A DNA stretch of 64,000 nucleotides from Gonatopus flavifemur (Eukaryota > Arthropoda > Insecta > Hymenoptera > Dryinidae), in assembly GCA_018340375.1 (NCBI GenBank), contig JAFFJZ010000085.1:62001-126000 (forward strand), written 5' to 3'. This document shows positions 41,721 through 53,990 of this stretch, piece by piece; the first letter of the stretch is position 1, and the number at the start of each line of letters is the position of its first letter. The notes under the pieces are model-generated. The model was given only the letters and a program-made list of their open reading frames with translations. It ran no database searches and was not told the DNA's origin. Made by a program: the position numbers and the translations under genes.

Positions 41721-43075
41721 CGAACTAAAAATCAAGGTCTGCTTACGCAAGTAACGTGAACATAAACGTAAGAAACGCAAGAAATACGTAATAATATACG
41801 TAAAAGTGTGGAGGAAAAACAAACATCCAATAAACCTAGCAACTTTTTTCAACATAACCCATTACTGTACATTACTTAAAATAAACGATATTGACAATGA
41901 ATGAATGCTGCTGCAGAAATGAATAATTGTTTTATGAAATTAATCTCACAGTTGAATATCCATTAAATTTTTGCGGAAGTCTTTAGCATCTTCAGCTTTT
42001 CATGAAAAAGTATATATATTGGAACGTTCCTTATCATTTTCTTTCATATATTTTTTTCTTAGGAATTGGGTGATTTCACCAATGAAACGCGTTATATAGA
42101 GTTTCAATGGTAACTGATTCACGATCGGCGTTTATTACATAAACAGACAACAAAATTATTTCACAATGAAAACCAAATTCCTCAATGAGCTCGAGCACTG
42201 GTCACGCTAACTCATAATTATTGATAATCAGTTCGATTTATATTGAAGCTAAAGTTGAATCTCGCAATACCGTGGCTATTCCACGTTCGTTTTGATAGTT
42301 TGCCAACTATTGACTTCGGCACGCGACTTTACGAGTTCTCGCTTATTAATCATACGCCTTCAAAGGCCATGACTCTTGCAGGCGTTTGATTTTCCGCTGT
42401 CACTTCCATTTCTTCCCGAGACAACCATGAAGAGCCCGCGCAATTGCTGACTCCGCCGGATCGTTTCGGGAAATAACGGTGTGACTTGCCAGCTTTCGCC
42501 TAAGCAAGGCTTCAAGCACTTTGAAAGGCCATGAAGCCCAGGAGTAATTTCCCGAGCCGCCTAACGCTTCCAAAGTATTTCTCGTCTATTTTAGAATATT
42601 TTCAATCTACCTCAGCCCTGGAGATTGAAAGCAATTTCTCGCACCGCCTAACTGAGATATCTTGGAATTTTCCAAAAATCAGACTACGTCTGTTCTAAGC
42701 ACAAGTTGACTAGGAGAGTCATGAAGTTTGAGAGCAATTCTCGCACCGCTTAACTGTTCGGAGTCAACTTTTTGCTCTAAGTCGAGTGTCGTTCGTTCAA
42801 AGTTGAACAAATGACGACTTGTCCGTGATTTCACGGGTTTATATATCTTGAATTTCCTCCCTCCTTCCTTTGATTTCACATTGAATCGTTCGTGTGTGTG
42901 GTACTATCACACTTTCATGTCCTCTTCATTGCGATTGATTCCTCTTGTTAAATTTGATCTAAATTTAACAGTTATCATGTTACATTATTATTTTCTTCGT
43001 CTTTTCACTCGTCTTAACAAGAGAAATGAATCGACACGGAGCATGCATGTGCTTCCACGCATTCATATGATTCTC
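41721..43075. other. No gene; short diverged repeats
   Basis: Three diverged repeats around TCTCGCACCGCCTAACTG at about 42550-42570, 42635-42655 and 42735-42755. The stretch 42920-43070 resembles 50385-50545 (AAGAGAARYGAATCGA, GCATRCATGTGCTT), so the LINE copy lies between two related sequences. Confidence 0.4.
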
Positions 43076-43111
43076 TTATTGATTCTCATCATCATCATGA
43101 AGTAATCAGTC

Positions 43112-43737
43112 TTACGACTGATTTGATGAAACCCTCCACCCCTGTCTATTATCCGCCAAACGTTTAATTTCTACATATCTACTACATCCCTTGTCTTGTA
43201 CGATTTGCTTCATATAACTTGCTCTAGGTCTACCTTTACCAGTTTGACCATTCATTTTCCCTTCCAATATTGTTTCCAATAAACTCTCATGCCGTAATGT
43301 GTGTCCTATAAGATTGCTCCTCCTTTTCACGATGTGTTTCAAAAGATTTCTTTCTTCATTTATCTGCTCGAGTACTTCTTCATTTTTGACTTTGTCTATC
43401 CATTTTATTCTGAGCATCCTCCTATAACACCACATTCCAGAAGCTTCAAGTCTGCGTTGATCAGTTTTCCCCATTGTCCGAGTTTCGCAACCATATAATG
43501 CTGTGCTCCAAACGTAACTTTCCAAGAATTCCTTCCTTACTTCCAAGCTTATATTTTTTGAGCATAATAACTGTTCCTTTTGGTGAAAAGCCTGTTTCCC
43601 TTGTCCTATTCTTGCTCTCATATCTTTTTCGCTTTTGCCGTTTCCTGTAATTATGCTTCCTAGATATTTGGATTCTTTCACCTGTTCAATTGTCTCGGTA
43701 TCTATTTTGATTTTCGTTCTTCCAGCTGTTTTCGCTG
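43112..43737 (-). pseudogene. RTE-like LINE copy 2, C-terminal part
   Basis: Carries KYLGSIITGNGKSEKDMRAR, ESYVWSTALYGCETRTMGK and MWCYRRMLRIKW to a stop at 43112, homologous to the last 200 residues of copy 1. Trp of CETWT is Arg here. Confidence 0.9.
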
Positions 43738-44194
43738 CTGTACACTAGGGTGAAGTGAAAAACAAAAAAGTCTCTGAATCGAATCGTAATAGTGCGGAAA
43801 AGTTGCTACTCTTCAAGACGAACTCAGGAAAAAAAAAAATTTTGAAATCGGATAAGATCTTCAACTCGCGCATTTCGTTTAAAGTTTTTGAATTTCATCG
43901 AAAATTCAAGGATATTTCAAAAGATTCGAGTTCGCTCGATTATTGTCCGATCAAGCTGATTTTTGGTTTGTGGTATTATATTGAGCTTTTTATTGGAGAA
44001 AAATATACCCCCTCCCCTCCTTGATGAAGCTTGAAGCGAATCAGAAAGTCCATTTTTCCCTCAAATCGCCCTAAATAACTCTGTCGACACCGTCCCGTTA
44101 TATCGCAATAATTCCCACTGTATAGAATAATATCATTACTTCAATTGAATCCCCCTTCCAAATAACGACAAAGGGGGCAGAAAGGAGGGGGAGC

Positions 44195-44363
44195 AGGGGT
44201 GGATCCAGAGATCTGTCTTGGGGTGGGGGGGCGAAAAGTACTTATTTGAACTTCAGAAAAAATAAAGATCGTAGGAATACAAAAACTCCCCATTGCCGGA
44301 ACATATTTGGTTGGCTTGGGAGGGGTAATTGCCCCTACCGCCCCCCCTTTGAATCCGCGCCTG
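44195..44363. mobile_element. GC-rich hAT-type MITE nested in the hAT-like element
   Basis: CAGGGGTGGATCCAGAG at 44195 is matched inverted by CTTTGAATCCGCGCCTG ending near 44363. The interior is G/C-run rich (GGGGTGGGGGGGCG), unlike the surroundings. Confidence 0.55.
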
Positions 44364-44521
44364 GGGGAGGGGTTATATCCATGGCTTATTACAGTATGCA
44401 ATATATGCAGCTCTCCGCCCGTCACACTTGTCACGACTCAGAACTCACCACGAGAAGGTGGCTGCACCGCGAGTTCCACCCACCCCCTACCCAACCAACC
44501 AACCAAATGTGAGCATGGACT

Positions 44522-46681
44522 CTATTTGAAGTCAGATTTTGTTTCGAATTGTGGCATTTCTGCTTGAGAGTTAAGAGTTGCTCGAATGTAGCCATCTCTC
44601 CTGTCGTGTCCATATACTTCTTTACTGGCTCTTGTTACCAGTTTTACACACCGTTCTACTGCCTGAGTGTGACAAGGGACTTTTTTTAGGTCTATTTCTA
44701 GTGTTGGTTTCTGTTTCTCCTTAATTAGCATCAAAATTTGCTGTGCGGAAAGAGAAGACAAGAGTGGGGGACAGGCAAGTGTAACCTTAGATCAATTGAT
44801 GATGTCAAAGTACTCTTGCGCTTCAAAATTAAATTCAGGTACTTTAAAAGTCCTTACAGAAGCTTTTTTTGTCACAGGTTCTTCTTTTGTTTCGAGGACT
44901 CGCCTTAGACCTAGTTCTCTAATGCGCTCATCGTTATCCATTACCATAGACAGCAGAACATTTTCTGGATGGGCGAAGAAGCCGTTTGTCTGAATGACTT
45001 TATGTACAATATTCCTTACTTTAGGAGGTAACTTTCGACATCTTTTGATACAATCAAAAATGTGTTTTGGTCCTTCAAGAATGGAAGATTTTGTCTTAAT
45101 TTGGAACCACAGTGGTGCGTATATGTGTAATATGTATGTCACTATAAGCTGCAGCGTTTCTGACGGGTTTGCAGTGGAAATATATAGCCTAAGAATTCTG
45201 TTAGCTGTGGTCAACCAACGAGCATGTGCTATTGGTCCCGGGTCACGGTTGACTAGATCTGTTGAACAGGATCCTGAATCAATGCTGAGAGCAATCTCGT
45301 GTGAATATCTTTGATCTTTACTGAGGATTCTGAAATCAATCTCTGGCAGAACGCAGCTGATCGGCTGAAAATCAACCACAGGCAACGACTCACATTCTGC
45401 AAGTTGTTTGCAGATAGCACCTGTGAATGAATGAGGACCACTTGTTCCCCCATCAAGATCTTTGATGAGATGCCGCGAAGGCAATTCGTTAAAGTGCATG
45501 AGGCAGATAACCCATTGTAAGGGTTTTTGTAATTCCATCTCAATATGTTTAATGGCTCCATTTTTCCAGCCAGTATTTGTTGCTGTACCATCGCAACCGA
45601 TAACTGCAATACCAGATGTATCTATAGCATTGTCTTCGAAGTACCTCACAATGCTGAGGGCTGTATCCTTTCCGGTCTTTGAATCTGGTACTATATGGCA
45701 AACATATTTTGAGCCAGGTTCCTCAATAACAGAAATATGTTCTTCTTTTTTCTCTGTTTGGTAGCGTTTACCGTTTCTTTCTTCTAAGTACAGTGTGTTA
45801 TCTGATCTGCCGTCAAAGTACAAACACTTAGGACCCTCTGCTTGTCGCTCAATAAGCTGCGCTTCAACTGAACTAGCTCTGCATTTTTCTTTCTCACGTC
45901 TAATCTTGCTTCGATCAATAATCATAGATGAATTTTCATCAGTGACTAATCCCACATCTTTCAGCACGCTTGAAGCTATGGCTGCTGCTGCTCTGTCAGA
46001 AACCCCATACCGATCACATATCCCCCCAGTTGCTGGCAATGACAAACGGATCTGTTTTTTTTCAGAAACAAAAGACGTTGAGCGTGGGAACTGAAAGGTT
46101 GCATCGTGCTGTTCATTGTCACTTTCTTCAAAATGTTTATTTTCTGTTCCAGGAATAGTGCTAAAAGAAGACGGACCTGCAGCAATTTCTATAGAGGAGT
46201 GCTGCAGAAGATTACTACGTTCTTTCTTCTGCATTTGTTTTGTCAATCTTTTGGTTTCTGTCAAATCTTTGGCTCCAATTTTCCCCTTCCTCAAATACCT
46301 TTGTGCATACAGGAACTTGAGTTCTATTACAGGTATTTTTCTGTCTTTAGGGCACCTGCATTGAATGACAACAGGATTGGAGCAAATGCATGCACTAAAA
46401 GATTTGTTGCAAATGCACTCAAATGTCATAGGGCATTTACATGTAGAAATATCGAATAAAGTTTCACATGACTCTTGGATGAAGTTCTTGTACTTTTCAT
46501 GTGTTTTTTCCCTGTTGTAAGATTTTCTGAGAACATAATATTTGTCATGCGGGACTTTTATTTTTTGTATTATTCTGGCATGAGAAACGGCAGGAATGGA
46601 AGCTTTGCAATACAATGCTTCCAATTGTGAGGCTACACTGCTAGCCACCAAAGAAAAGTTGACTCTCTTCCCGGAGCACAG
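44522..46681 (-). pseudogene. hAT-like transposase, cysteine-rich N-terminus, one internal stop
   Basis: A single frame of about 720 codons, broken only by TGA at 44792 (DIIN-stop-SKVTLACPPLL, where the copy at 59.2 kb has Trp), ending at TAG 44522. Counting from the Val-Ala-Ser at 46651, cysteines at 62, 71, 73, 79, 81, 88, 90, 98 and 100 form four CxC pairs, a possible metal-binding DNA-recognition module. Then follow ICDRYGVSDRAAAAIASSVL, KCLYFDGRSDNTLYL, IAVIGCDGTATNTGW (candidate catalytic Asp), WVICLMHFNELPSRHL, ARWLTTANRILRLY, NGFFAHPENVLLSMVMDN and CHTQAVERCVKLVT. There is no upstream ATG in frame, so a 5' exon or a frameshift is likely. The family is multicopy in arthropods; I cannot name it more precisely. 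Confidence 0.75.
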
Positions 46682-46810
46682 TCAATATCTTTCCTGGTGA
46701 GAAGCTTCCACGACATCCGCAGATGTTGGGAGGAAGGAAAGCGGCAATGGTCTTGGGGCCCCGAAGAAAGGACACGCCGTGTCTTCACGTGTCAGGGACA
46801 TTGATAACCG

Positions 46811-47112
46811 ATAATCAAGAATGTGTATGTGGAAATATATGCGATGCACACCAGTGCGTGTGGATTTTCTATAAGACACTCAGTCTGCAATAACGCTGCG
46901 ACGATACAACCGATAATCAAGAATGTGTATGTAGAAATACATGCAATGCACACAAGTGCGTGTGGATGTTCTATAAGACACTCAGTCTGTAATAACGCTG
47001 TGACGATACAACAGATAATCAAGAATGTGTAGGAGGAAATATATGCGATGCACACAAGTGCGTGTGGATTTTCTATAAGACACTCAGTCTGCAATAACGC
47101 TGCGACGATACA
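46811..47112 (-). repeat. Three tandem copies of a ~101-bp repeat
   Basis: Each unit contains AATCAAGAATGTGTA, GCGATGCACAC / GCAATGCACAC, AGTGCGTGTGGAT and ATAAGACACTCAGTCTG. Units start near 46811, 46912 and 47014. Lies in the 5' region of the hAT-like transposon. Confidence 0.85.
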
Positions 47113-47606
47113 ACTCTACTGTGCTACTGGATAATTAGCAAAGACGAGTAAGGAATGCCAGCCATTGAGTTTATGCCCCATAAGCGATTTCAGTTCATAT
47201 GATAATTGAAGCGATAAGGATATTCTATAATGCATCGGAAATTGTTTCGATGTAACTGTAAGGCGTCGACACCTATTTAGGGGGATTTGAGGGGAAAACG
47301 TGCTTTATGACCCCGTGCAGGCTTTCTGTGTTACCCCCTCCCCGTGAAGGGAGGAGGGGGATATGTTGTTTTTTCCATTAAAAATCACAACATAATGCGA
47401 CAAACCAAAAATTAGCTCGATCGGACAATACTTAAGCAACCTGGAATATTTTGGAATATCCTTGAATTTTCGATGAAATTCAAAACTTTAAACGAAATCC
47501 GCGAGTTGAAGATTTCTTCTTTCCCTGAGTTTGTCTAGAAGAGTAGCAACTTTTCCGCACTATTACGATTCGATTCAGAGACTTTTTTGTTTTTCACTCC
47601 ACCCTC
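47113..47606. other. 5' terminal region of the hAT-like element
   Basis: Non-coding. Contains the right terminal inverted repeat (about 47520-47606) and a subterminal CCCTCCCC-rich stretch mirrored near 44000. Confidence 0.6.
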
Positions 47607-47614
47607 CTGTACAC

Positions 47615-49964
47615 ATCATGAATTTTGTTTTGTCTTTATTTATATTCATACAATAGTTTTCCAATGATATTGTTCTCATAGTGTTGAGAATATTTTCTAA
47701 CTCAGTACCATCGTGGCAAGTGTAGCTATGTCATCCGCGAATCTCAACATACTTATATTTTCTCCCTGAATCTGTAATTTCGATTGAATTTCCTTCTTCA
47801 CTTCGTTCATTGCTTCTCCTATATATAAATTGAAAAACAGTGACGATGATGAGCATCCTTGTCGCACCCCTCTTCTTATTTGTGCTTCCCCTTCCTGACC
47901 CTCTATGTCTATCATTGCACTTTGATTCTTATATAACTCGTATATTATTCTTGTATCTTTACAATCCATTCTCACCTTCTCCAGGATCGCAAACATCTTC
48001 TCCCAGTCCACATTATCGGAAGCCTTTTGTATATCTACAAAACCTATGTACACAGATTTCTTCAGCGCTATTCTTTCCTCTATAACTGCCCTAAGTGCTA
48101 ACATTGCTTCTCGCGTTCCCCTATTTTCTCTAAAACCAAACTGATCTCCCGCCAATCTACTCTCTGATTTATTTTCCATCCTCCTGTATACAATTTCGGT
48201 CAGTTTCTTCGAAGCATGTGAAGTTAAACTGATCGTTCTGTAGTTCTCACATTCAGCTGCCCCTTGTTCCTTCGGGATAGCGAGAATTTTATTCTTCTGG
48301 AAATCTTCCGGTACTTCGCGTTTTTCGTACATATCTCTGATCAATTCAAACAGTGCGTCACGAGTTCCTTCACTGGAGGCTTTTATAAAGTCCGCACTTA
48401 TGCCATCCATGCCTGGCGCTTTATTATTTTTCAATTCTTTCAAAGCCTCGTTGAATTCTGATCTCAATATCGAATCTCCCAATTCTTCTTTATGTACATC
48501 CTCCTCCTTCTCTAAAAGTGCTATATCATGTTTCCCTCTATACAAGTCTTCCAAATGATTGATCCACTGTTCTATTTTCTCTTCCGTTTTTATCAATTGT
48601 CGTCCTAGAGAGTTTCTGATCTTATTGCTTCTAGATTTCACTCGTCCGAAAAATCTTTCAATAATCCTATATGCTCCATCTATTTTTCCGAAATGCAATC
48701 TTATTCCTATTTCCTGACATTTCTCCTCTAACCACTGTTCTTCTGCTTTCCTTGATTCTCTTATTATCTTATTTCTCGATGATTTGTATCGTTGCTGGCC
48801 TCCTTGGCTATGATGATTCTTGTATTTTCTTCTTTCATTGATCAATTCTGAAATTTCTCCCGGTATCCATGGGTTTTTAGGTTCTACTCCATTATTCTTC
48901 AAAGTCTTACCCGCACATTCTCTCATATTCTCCTCCATCTTTGTCCATCTCCTCTCTATTCCCAAGTCTCTCTCTTCTCGATCTCCCAATTTTTCATCCA
49001 ACACTCTTTCGAATGCCTCATGTGTTTGTTTTCGCTTGAGGTTCTTTAGATTCCATCTTTTCTGCATTTTACTTCCCTTCTTCAGAGATTTGAATTTCAG
49101 AGAACATTTCATCATCAACATATTATGATCACTATCTATATCTGCACCGGGATAAGTTTTACAGTTTTTCACTTGGTTTCTAAATCTTTGTTCCACTAAT
49201 ATGTAATCAATTTGGTATCTTGCTGTATCTCCTGGTATTTTTCAAGTGTAGATTCTTCTTGGATGATTTTCGAATAAAGTGCTTGTGATAATCATCTTAT
49301 GATTTTCACAAAATTCGACTAAACGTTGTCCTCTATCGTTCCTCCTCCCTAACGCGAAATCTCCTATTATGTTGTCCTCTTTCCCTCGTCCTACTACCGC
49401 ATTCCAACCCCCCATCACTATCAAATTCTATTCTCCCTTCACATATTCTATCACTTCTTCTATTTTTTCGAACGTTTTTTTAATATCTTCCCCCGAATAT
49501 GCAGATGTGGGCATGTATACTTGGACTATGACTGTGTCTACCAGTTTTGTTCTGATTCTAACCATCATCACACGTTCATTATGTTGCAAATAATTTTCTA
49601 TTCTATTTCCTACTCTTTTATGCATTATAATTCCCACACCTGCTTGACCATTCTTTGATCATGTATGAATTATTCTATAATCCTCACTCCAGAAATCGCC
49701 CTCTTGTGGCCATCTCATTTCCCCAATCCCCATCACGTCTATATTCAACCTATCCATTTCTAATTTCAAATTTTCTAATTTTCCCGCTTGCCCCAGTGAT
49801 CTAACATTCCACGCTCCGACTCGAAGAACGTTGTTTCTTTCCCCTATCCTATTCTTCGGTTTCCGTTCCTTGCTGATGAAGCTTCCTCGAGCAGCCTCCA
49901 CCCGGAGATCCGGACGGGAGACTAGTTTACCTCCGGAATATTTTACCCGAGAGAGCGCCATCAT
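47615..49964 (-). pseudogene. RTE-like LINE copy 2, endonuclease and RT parts
   Basis: ATG at 49964. The endonuclease start has GAWNVRSL (Asn kept) and an EMRW motif. It is broken by TGA at 49659 and 49242, at the same two codons as copy 1, and by a copy-specific TAG at 49428. From 49196 to 47697 the frame is open through FGFRENRGTREAM, FVDIQKASDNVDW, RRGVRQGCSSS and MLRFADDIA. A one-base loss near 47710 then ends it. The KAFDN Phe is Ser in this copy. Confidence 0.9.
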
Positions 49965-50601
49965 GTATTAATTAATTTGTTCGTTTGTTTTTGTTACATA
50001 ATATTCCAGGTTATGAAAAGGTTTTATTTCCTCGGGAAGTATTGAAACATGTCAAGGAAGGTAGTTTCCCCTTGCTTTCCTTCCGTTTTGGCCGATGTTT
50101 CTGGCATGAGGATGATTTCGTTTCTCTCACTTTGTATTCTCTGTCTTGAGTAGTTCATTCCACTCAGAAAAAAGATCCAACTCTGAGATACTCATCCTCC
50201 CCACCACGTAAAGGAAGCAAATACTACCAGGGATGGATAAAGAAGATATCAAGGACAGGTATCATGAATATCCCCCTGGAAGACCCGCAATCATCCACGG
50301 GGAGGTATTATTGATTCTAATCCCCTTGATATCAATCATTTATCGAGTCGTTATCTCATTACTATGCCTCTCATTTCGATTCCTTCTTCTTACTGAATTT
50401 GATCCAAATTTCGGAGCTATTATATTCTGGGTTATTATGTTATTGTTTTCCTTTTCTCTCAATCTCCTCAACAAGAGAAGCGAATCGATCCAGAGCATAC
50501 ATGTGCTTGCATACTTGTATGCGTATACATTCCACGCATTGGAATGATTCTATTTTGAATTATATTATAATAAATTCGTGAAATTAATACGTTACAATAT
50601 A

Positions 50602-52920
50602 TACAGGTGTCCCATTCCAATTTTTATATCGGAATAACTCAAAAGAAGGAGTTTCGGGGGAAAATGTTTCGAACAAAAGTTGTGAGATTCCGAGGGGGAC
50701 ATCTGATGGTGACCTTGACTTTGGCCACGGATCTTAACTTCAAGGTCATTCAGAGATCAACTTTTGTTTCTCCAATGAAATTCCCTATTTTTGACTGCAG
50801 ATTCAGATTTGACGTTGAAAAACAAGAAACTTTCGTCGGAATCATTCTCCCGAATTCCGCACAGATGGCGCTCTGATCGATGAAAAATGAGTTTTATGAA
50901 ACACTCGTATTGCTTCCTGTGTAAAACGGCATTTAACTCTCCAGTGTTTTTTTTTCCAGCTTCTGAGGATCACTGTCGCCATTAGAGTCACCCGATGTGC
51001 ACCACGAGGAGGTTGAGTGATCGGATTTCGTACATCTATGTGGCCCTGAAAAGGGCCGATTGTCTGGACTGTAGAGGTGTGTAATTTTTCACGACAAACG
51101 CTCTGCAGTATGTATGAGAATTCACCGTATCAAATGTTCGATATTTGCACCGTTGACCTGTTGGCATAAGCTGATTCGTCTCTGAAAATGTGGCTCTAAC
51201 GAAAAGAGCACATGACGTGGAATTGTTCGGCAGACAGTTCGTATTCGGCGTTTCATGTCATCTCAAGTCGTTGGTAGTCTTTCATAAACTACATCTTTGA
51301 TGAAACCCCATAAGTAAAAATCCAAAGGGTTAAGATCCGGAGACCTAGCCGGCCGGGCAATGTATCCACCGCGACCAATCCATCTGTGTGGGTAAGATGC
51401 GTTCAAGAAATTTCTGACAATTGCAGCGTTATGAGGTGGTCCCCTTTTATGTTGAAGCCACATCCTGTTCCGGGTGTAGAGATCAACATCTTCCAACATA
51501 CTTGGTAATTTGTCCCGAATCAATTCTAGATAATTTTCCTTCCTAACAGTATGTTGGAAGAAATAGGGACCAGTGATTTGACCATTCAAAATCCCACACC
51601 ACACATTCAGAGTCCAGCGATGTTGATTGTCAACTTGTCGATGCCATCTGGGATTTTCAATTCACCAATAATGACAATTATGTCTGTCCATACCACCGTT
51701 ACTGCGAAAAGTCGCCTCATCGCTGAACATCACGTAATTGAAAAAACCAGACGGTTGCTCCGAGGCCCATTGACCGAATTCAACCCTACGTCCAAGATCA
51801 TCTTCACCTCATGCTTGCACCAATGTCATGTGGTAAGGATGATATTTACCAGATCCTAATATGCGGCGTGCCGTTGATCTTGGGATACCTAATTGGTGCT
51901 GGATTTCTCTGGTACTAACGTGAGGATTCAGGTGCACCATTCTTAAAACGGCTACTGAGCGTGCATCCATACGATTTCCATCATAACGCCTTCTGACTCG
52001 TGGGATATTCATTCTTATAACTCGTCTTTCTATTGAGCATATCGCCTGAAGTGAAGGCTGGCGTGTATTTGGATACCTCTCTCCATACAATCTTGATGCT
52101 GCAGCGTAATTACGTCGACATTCTCCTAGTATGAGGAGAATATCAAGTATTCCACCCCAAGGATAATCCATGGTATTGAGAGCTTCACAACACTGATCAA
52201 AGATCTTCTCCAAGTTTGAATCGTATATCGAATTTGTGAATGAATGAAGCATATTAAACATTCCGTTTCACTAATGTATGTGAACAATGCTCCAGTATGA
52301 ACTTTCTTGTTCATGATAAACACAAGTATTGTTGTGTACTCGTGTTTGGCAACAATTCACAGTAACGGTACTACGACCAGACATAATCGCAATATTGGTC
52401 GATGAAAATCCCAGCTAGGTCTCCGCATCTTACCACTTTGAATTTTTACTCATGGGATTTCATCAAATTTTCAGGGCCTCAAAGATGTGCAAGATCCGGT
52501 CGCTCAACCTCCTCGTGGTGCACATTGGGTAACTCCAATGGCGACGGTTATCCTCAGAAGCTGAAAAAAGAACACTGGAGAGTTCAATGTCGTTCCACAC
52601 AGAAAGCAATACGAGTGTTTCATGAAACTCATTTTTTATTGATCAGAGCGCCATCTGTGCGGAATTCGGGAAAATGATTCGGACAAAAGTTTCTTGTTCT
52701 TCAACGTCAAATCTGAATCTGCAGTCAAAAGGAGGGGATTGCATTCATGAAACAAAAGTTGACCTCTGAATGACCTTCGAAGTTGCGATCCGAGGCCAAA
52801 GTAGGGGTCACCATCATATGTCCCCCTCGGAATCTCACAACTTTTGTTGAAAACATTCTCCTCCAAAACTCCTCGTTTTTGATTTATTCCAATATAAAAA
52901 TTCAAATGAGACACCTTGTA
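50602..52920 (-). mobile_element. Tc1-like element with ~450-bp inverted repeats
   Basis: The left arm starts TACAGGTGTCCCATTCC near 50602 and runs to about 51060. The right arm is its inverted copy, about 52480-52920, ending GACACCTTGTA. Shared landmarks include GCGCCATCTGTGCGGAATTC and GTGCACCACGAGGAGGTTG. TATATA flanks both ends. The long arms enclose the broken transposase. Confidence 0.82.
51263..52261 (-). pseudogene. Tc1-like transposase, disrupted
   Basis: The N-terminal part (52261-51809) has NYAAASRLYGERYPNTRQPS and STREIQHQLGIPRSTARRIL, a helix-turn-helix pair. The middle (51808-51605) reads MFSDEATFRSNGG (first catalytic Asp) but contains a TGA (HYW-stop-IENP) and a frame change. 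The last part (51604-51263) has WCGILNGQITGPYFF, HKRGPPH (where HDGAPPH would hold the second Asp, so that residue is lost) and RSPDLNPLDFYLWG. DUF4817 plus DDE-3-type proteins of insects have this order. Inactive. Confidence 0.85.
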
Positions 52921-52929
52921 TATATATAT

Positions 52930-53180
52930 GGAATGATTCATACAGGAGTTTCTTGATCTTCAACGTGTAATCTGAATCTGCAGTCAAAAGTAGGGGATAT
53001 CATTTATGAAAAAAGAGTTGACCTCTGGATGCCCTTGAAGTTGAGATCCGAGGCCGAAGTCAAGGTCACCATCAGATGTCCCCCTCAAAATCTCACAACT
53101 TTTGTTCGGAACATTTTTCTCCAAAACCCCTTGTTTTCGAGTTATTCCGATATAGGAATTAGAATGGGACACCCTGTATA
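52930..53180 (-). repeat. Solo end of the Tc1-like element
   Basis: A second copy of the right arm (ATCTGCAGTCAAAAG, GATCCGAGGCC, TCAGATGTCCCCCTC), ending GGACACCCTGTA next to TATATATA. It lies directly after the full element in the same orientation. Confidence 0.75.
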
Positions 53181-53429
53181 TATATATGGGACATTCTTTG
53201 TGAAATCGGCCACTCCCCCCCTGCACATCTCAATTTTGAAGATAGAGATCTCGGAAACCAATCAAAATTTTCGTTGAAGTGTCAACTTTCCATTGCCGTA
53301 TGGTGTTTTCTGAACATGGCGAGCACTTCACCAATATGGCGGCTGGGACGAAGGGGAAACGTGTTGAGAATAATCAAAACCAGTGCTAGAAATATGATAC
53401 GTGGGTGTTGGATAGTTCTGTGGACTGGG

Positions 53430-53990
53430 GCATGTGATCCGAGCCTCCCGGATTATTTGCATGCGGTTGGAATACTGAAATTGCAAATGGCGGATCCAAT
53501 ATGGCGGCCGGAATATGAAAATTGCTTCGAATTCTTTCAAACATGTGGGAAGGAGGTTTTTCAGGTCGCAGATGACGAATCCGCACTCAGATTTCCGGAA
53601 TTACAAATGGCGGATCCAATATGGTGGTCGGAAAAATTATAAATCTCTTGGATTTGTGCAAACATTGTCATACTGAGGTTTTTGGGGTCGCGGAACAAGA
53701 ATCCAAACCCAGATTTCCGGAATTAGAGATAGCGGATCCAATATGACGCTCAGAAGAATTATTAATCCCTCAAATTTGCGGAAACATTGGTATACTGAAG
53801 TTTTTGAGGTCGCTGATCAAGAATCCGAACTCGAATTTCCGGGATAGCGAATAGGTAATTCAATATGGCGGTCGGAAGAATTATCAATCTCTTGAATTCG
53901 TGGAAACAATGTTATACTGAGACTTTTGAGGTCGCTGATAGACATCCGAATCTGGATTCTCGGAATTATGAATGGAAAATTCGGAGTGAC
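53430..53990 (+). repeat. Four ~120-bp tandem modules (GGCGGATCCAATATGGCGG)
   Basis: Cores at about 53488, 53606, 53729 and 53850. Each module includes GAGGTCGCTGATCAAGAATCC, a TTCCGGAAT word, the core, and AATCTCTTGAATT. Subterminal repeat of the transposase element that follows. The same module occurs in the inverted-repeat element at 4.0-6.7 kb. Confidence 0.82.

Larger units (their letters stand above)
43746..47606 (-). mobile_element. hAT-like transposon with 8-bp target duplication
   Basis: TAGGGTGAAGTGAAAAAC at 43746 is inverted at 47606 (GAGGGTGGAGTGAAAAAC), and the match continues for about 80 bp (GTGCGGAAAAGTTGCTACTC). CTGTACAC is repeated at 43738-43745 and 47607-47614. It fits the hAT preferences nTnnnnAn and nnnTAnnn, and its single-copy form is intact in LINE copy 1, which proves the insertion. 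The TAGGG start is also hAT-like. Encodes the transposase at 44522-46681. Confidence 0.88.
43087..50307 (-). mobile_element. RTE-like LINE, copy 2, split by a hAT-like insertion
   Basis: Same element as 34805-38126, in reverse. TTATTGATTCT occurs at 43076-43086 and 50308-50318 (11-bp target duplication). The 3' end has an (ATG)n/(GAT)n tail. The interval 43746-47606 is a later hAT-like insertion. Removing it and one copy of its target repeat leaves an element about as long as copy 1. Confidence 0.9.

Noticed and set aside
35225..49661. TGA as a Trp codon (genetic-code variant)
   Set aside because: Several elements have TGA where Trp is expected, but TGG is used throughout, including in the host gene. 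TGA is also a natural stop in the CACTA-like frame, and the window is clearly nuclear. Ordinary nonsense mutation is enough.
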